Shown here piece after piece: positions 62,050-64,000 of a DNA stretch of 64,000 nucleotides. A program made the position numbers and the translations under genes. The number at the start of each line of letters is the position of its first letter. Position 1 is the first letter of the stretch. This DNA comes from Maridesulfovibrio sp050916235 (lineage in GTDB: Bacteria; Desulfobacterota; Desulfovibrionia; Desulfovibrionales; Desulfovibrionaceae): positions 186,001 to 250,000 of the forward strand of contig NZ_CP104854.1 of assembly GCF_050916235.1 (NCBI RefSeq), in the 5' to 3' direction. The notes under the pieces were generated by a model. The model was not told where the DNA came from, ran no database searches, and worked only from the letters and a program-made list of their open reading frames with translations.

Positions 62050-63474
62050 TTACAGATACAGATCGCGTTCGCCTTTCTCCATACGGGCAAGACGATCGGT
62101 CAGAAGTTTGCGACGCTCGGGATCAGAGTAGTTTTCCAGCTCTTTTCTGATCAGTTCTTCGCCTACCAGTTTCGTTTCATCGGAGGCGTAATCCTCAAGA
62201 TATTCCTTGAAAGTAAGCAGTCCGTTAGGGAGGCAGAATTTCTGGATGAAACCGGTCTTGGCCAACTCCATAAAATGCTCGCCGGTGCGTCCCAGACGGT
62301 AACAGGCAGTACACCACGACGGAACATAGCCATGTTCACCAGCAACGGAGCGGATGGTTTCATCAAGGGAACGGCTGTCCCCGATGCAGAACTGCTGAAC
62401 ATCAGGACGATCGTACTCAGGATCGCTGTAGGCTCCGGGATAAGTGCGCGAACCACCGGAAAGCTGGGAGACACCAACCTCAAGAAGTTCCTTGCGGAAA
62501 GCGGCATTCTCGCGGGTAGTGAGAATCAGCCCGGTATAAGGAACAGCCAACCGGAGCACGGCAACGATTTTCTTGAAGTCATGGTTGGAAGACAGATAAG
62601 GAGGATTAAATGCCAGCTCCGATCCCTGTGCCGGTTCAATTCTCGGGAAAGATATGGTGTGAGGTCCAACACCGCAGTCATTTTCAAGCTGCCTGGCATG
62701 ATAAAGCAGACCCATGACCTCAAAGATCGGGTCGAACAGGCCGAAGAGAGCGCCCATGCCCACGTCATCAATACCCGCTTCCATTGCCCGGTGCATGGCG
62801 TAAAGACGCCAGAGATAATCAGTCTTACGGCCGCCGGTATGATATTTACGGTACGTTTCCTGATGATAGGTCTCGTGGAAACACTGATAGGTTCCTATGC
62901 CGACTTCGTGCAGCTTACGGAATCCTTCCACATCAAGGGGAGCACAGTTGATGTTGACCCTGCGGATTTCGCCGCTCTTGCGGGACGTAACCGAATATAC
63001 TTCACGAACGGTGCCCGCGATCCAAGCGGCATCATACTTGGGATGCTCGCCGTAGACCAGAAGGAGCCGCTTGTGTCCGAGATCTTCAAGGACCTCAACT
63101 TCACGGCGAATTTCCTCCGGGCTCAATGTTCTGCGATCCAGTTCCAGATTCCGGGCGTTAAAGCCGCAGTACTCGCACTGGTTTGCGCATTCGTTGGAAA
63201 TGTAAAGAGGAGCAAAAACGACCAGTCTGTTACCGTATATGCCTTTCTTTACCTCGATTGCAGCCTGAAAAATTTCATTATCCAGATCAAGGTCCCTGTT
63301 CTTCAACAGCACTGCAGCTTCGAAGGGAGAGAGTCCTTTGCGTTCTCTGGCCTTTTGAAGCACATCGCGTACGAGGGATGATTCGGGATTACTGGCCTTC
63401 TCAATTTCCGACCAGATAAGCTCTTCATCAATAAAAGACTCAAGACCGGTTCCAAGGGAGATATTCTTATTCAT
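62050..63474 (-). CDS. hydG: [FeFe]-hydrogenase maturation radical SAM enzyme HydG
   Basis: A tyrosine lyase making CO and cyanide ligands, 474 residues. Radical SAM CxxxCxxC in NECANQCEYCGFNARN, the ThiH-like body (GIGTYQCFHETYHQETYRKYHTGGRKTDYL; GALFGLFDPIFEVMGLL) and the C-terminal second iron-sulfur site CTACYRLGRTGEHFM. Starts 14 bases after the TM1266-like gene; aspA follows with overlapping signals. Confidence 0.96.
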   Translation of the reverse strand: MNKNISLGTGLESFIDEELIWSEIEKASNPESSLVRDVLQKARERKGLSPFEAAVLLKNRDLDLDNEIFQAAIEVKKGIYGNRLVVFAPLYISNECANQCEYCGFNARNLELDRRTLSPEEIRREVEVLEDLGHKRLLLVYGEHPKYDAAWIAGTVREVYSVTSRKSGEIRRVNINCAPLDVEGFRKLHEVGIGTYQCFHETYHQETYRKYHTGGRKTDYLWRLYAMHRAMEAGIDDVGMGALFGLFDPIFEVMGLLYHARQLENDCGVGPHTISFPRIEPAQGSELAFNPPYLSSNHDFKKIVAVLRLAVPYTGLILTTRENAAFRKELLEVGVSQLSGGSRTYPGAYSDPEYDRPDVQQFCIGDSRSLDETIRSVAGEHGYVPSWCTACYRLGRTGEHFMELAKTGFIQKFCLPNGLLTFKEYLEDYASDETKLVGEELIRKELENYSDPERRKLLTDRLARMEKGERDLYL

Positions 63475-63488
63475 GTCTGTATACTTTC

Positions 63489-63731
63489 CTATACAAGAAG
63501 TGATTTGACTTTTACGCCTTGCAGCATGCCCAGTTGCCCGGTCAATGCTCCGACCTCGTCCGTGGTTGCCTCGATAATTATACCGATGACATTCACGCCC
63601 TTGTCGCGGAAAGGAAGCCCCATGCGTCCGACAATTATATCTCCATGTTCACTCAGGGTCCGGTTGACCAAGGGTGCAGATTTATATCTATCTTTGATGG
63701 TTATTCCAATAATTCCCAAACGTTTATCCAT
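63489..63731 (-). CDS. TM1266-like iron-only hydrogenase system regulator
   Basis: An 80-residue NikR C-terminal/ACT-like protein (MDKRLGIIGITIKDRY, LSEHGDIIVGRMGLPFRDKGVNVIGIIIEA, QLGMLQGVKVKSLLV). The family is found beside [FeFe]-hydrogenase maturation genes and is called a putative iron-only hydrogenase regulator; it has no DNA-binding domain. ATG 63731 has GGAG upstream. First gene of the maturation operon seen here. Confidence 0.88.
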   Translation of the reverse strand: MDKRLGIIGITIKDRYKSAPLVNRTLSEHGDIIVGRMGLPFRDKGVNVIGIIIEATTDEVGALTGQLGMLQGVKVKSLLV

Positions 63732-63950
63732 TAATGACGCTCCGCTGCGGTCGAAATAAAGAAGCAACTGAAAGCTTCCGGAGCTTGCCGTAAAACCCCC
63801 TGAGGAAGTCAGGACGAACCCTTTTCCCCGGTAATTTACCGGTAAGAAAACACTGGCCTTTACGCACTCTACTGCGCATACGGCCCCCTTAACAGACGTC
63901 GGCCCTTGGGTCAGACTTTCATCCTTGCCGCAGGTTGACGCTGATGCATT
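63732..63950. other. Leader of the hyd operon with small palindromes
   Basis: About 219 bases before the TM1266-like gene. Small inverted repeats: CCTGA/TCAGG (about 63800-63814) and CCGGTAA/TTACCGG (about 63828-63842). No known riboswitch core is recognised. The region probably contains the operon promoter or a read-through leader from the gene to the right. Confidence 0.35.
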
Positions 63951-64000
63951 TTACAGATTCAGTTTGATTCCCTTTTTCTTCAGGGCTTCAAGCTTGCTGC
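63951..64000 (-). CDS. C-terminal tail of a gene entering from the right edge
   Basis: On the minus strand the frame ending in TAA at 63951-63953 reads SKLEALKKKGIKLNL, a basic helical end typical of a real protein terminus. Only 15 codons are visible, so the product cannot be named. Same strand as the hyd operon and 219 bases upstream of it. Confidence 0.35.
   Translation of the reverse strand, partial: SKLEALKKKGIKLNL

Noticed and set aside
62275..63381. Plus-strand frame of 368 codons across hydG
   Set aside because: hydG on the minus strand has both cluster motifs; the plus-strand translation has no features.

Overview
The window looks like chromosomal DNA of a marine sulfate-reducing deltaproteobacterium of the Desulfovibrio / Maridesulfovibrio type. 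This is inferred from a tetraheme class III cytochrome c, a complete [FeFe]-hydrogenase maturation set (hydE, hydF, hydG and a TM1266-like protein), moderate GC content, many PAS histidine kinases and c-di-GMP proteins, and an archaeal-type phosphoglycerate-mutase-like protein beside homoserine dehydrogenase. The lineage call rests on gene content only. I found no tRNA, rRNA, CRISPR array, integrase or insertion sequence.

Layout. 1-3170 (minus) is the end of an exopolysaccharide/exosortase locus: a partial exosortase, an O-antigen-ligase/Wzy-like membrane protein and a GT4 glycosyltransferase. 3369-5648 is a GGDEF-like/EAL/CBS/GGDEF signalling protein. 5686-12613 (minus) holds recD2, recR, ybaB, dnaX and ilvE, with palindrome-rich spacers. 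12857-18880 holds a stand-alone CBM48 protein, then alaC, and then homoserine dehydrogenase, a putative homoserine-kinase analogue, a thioesterase and an amidohydrolase. 18941-20545 is a small TetR-controlled operon. Its flavin-binding (PNPOx-like) gene is split by an in-frame TAA, and a 25-bp perfect palindrome sits over its promoter. A membrane-anchored tetraheme cytochrome follows.

21707-27162 (minus) is a purine salvage block: a BMP-family nucleoside ABC transporter (binding protein, two permeases, double ATPase) next to xanthine phosphoribosyltransferase. 27498-43541 is mixed housekeeping and signalling: a degenerate diguanylate cyclase, dGTPase, two solute-binding proteins, a lipoamide-dehydrogenase-like flavoprotein, glucokinase, a MotA/MotB pair, a secreted DJ-1 protein, an SDR without the usual catalytic Tyr/Lys, a PAS kinase overlapping an iron alcohol dehydrogenase, and a DUF4301 protein.

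44184-47226 (minus) encodes a lipoprotein solute-binding protein overlapping a PAS histidine kinase, which looks like a two-part sensor. 47428-56575 (plus) is a compact galactose system: galT, galK, a LacI regulator, galM and a CUT1 ABC importer. A LacI-type operator lies just downstream of a sigma-70-like promoter, and a strong hairpin lies between the binding-protein and permease genes. 56624-56986 is yggL. 57811-63731 (minus) is the hydrogenase maturation operon in the order TM1266-like, hydG, aspA, an unrecognised 194-residue protein, hydE, hydF. A further gene tail on the minus strand enters from the right edge.

Most interesting points: the unrecognised protein and aspartase embedded in the hyd operon, the binding-protein/kinase pair with cysteine-rich PAS domains, the GGDEF protein with an intact I-site but broken active site, the nonsense-interrupted flavoprotein with its TetR operator, and several unexplained structured intergenic regions.
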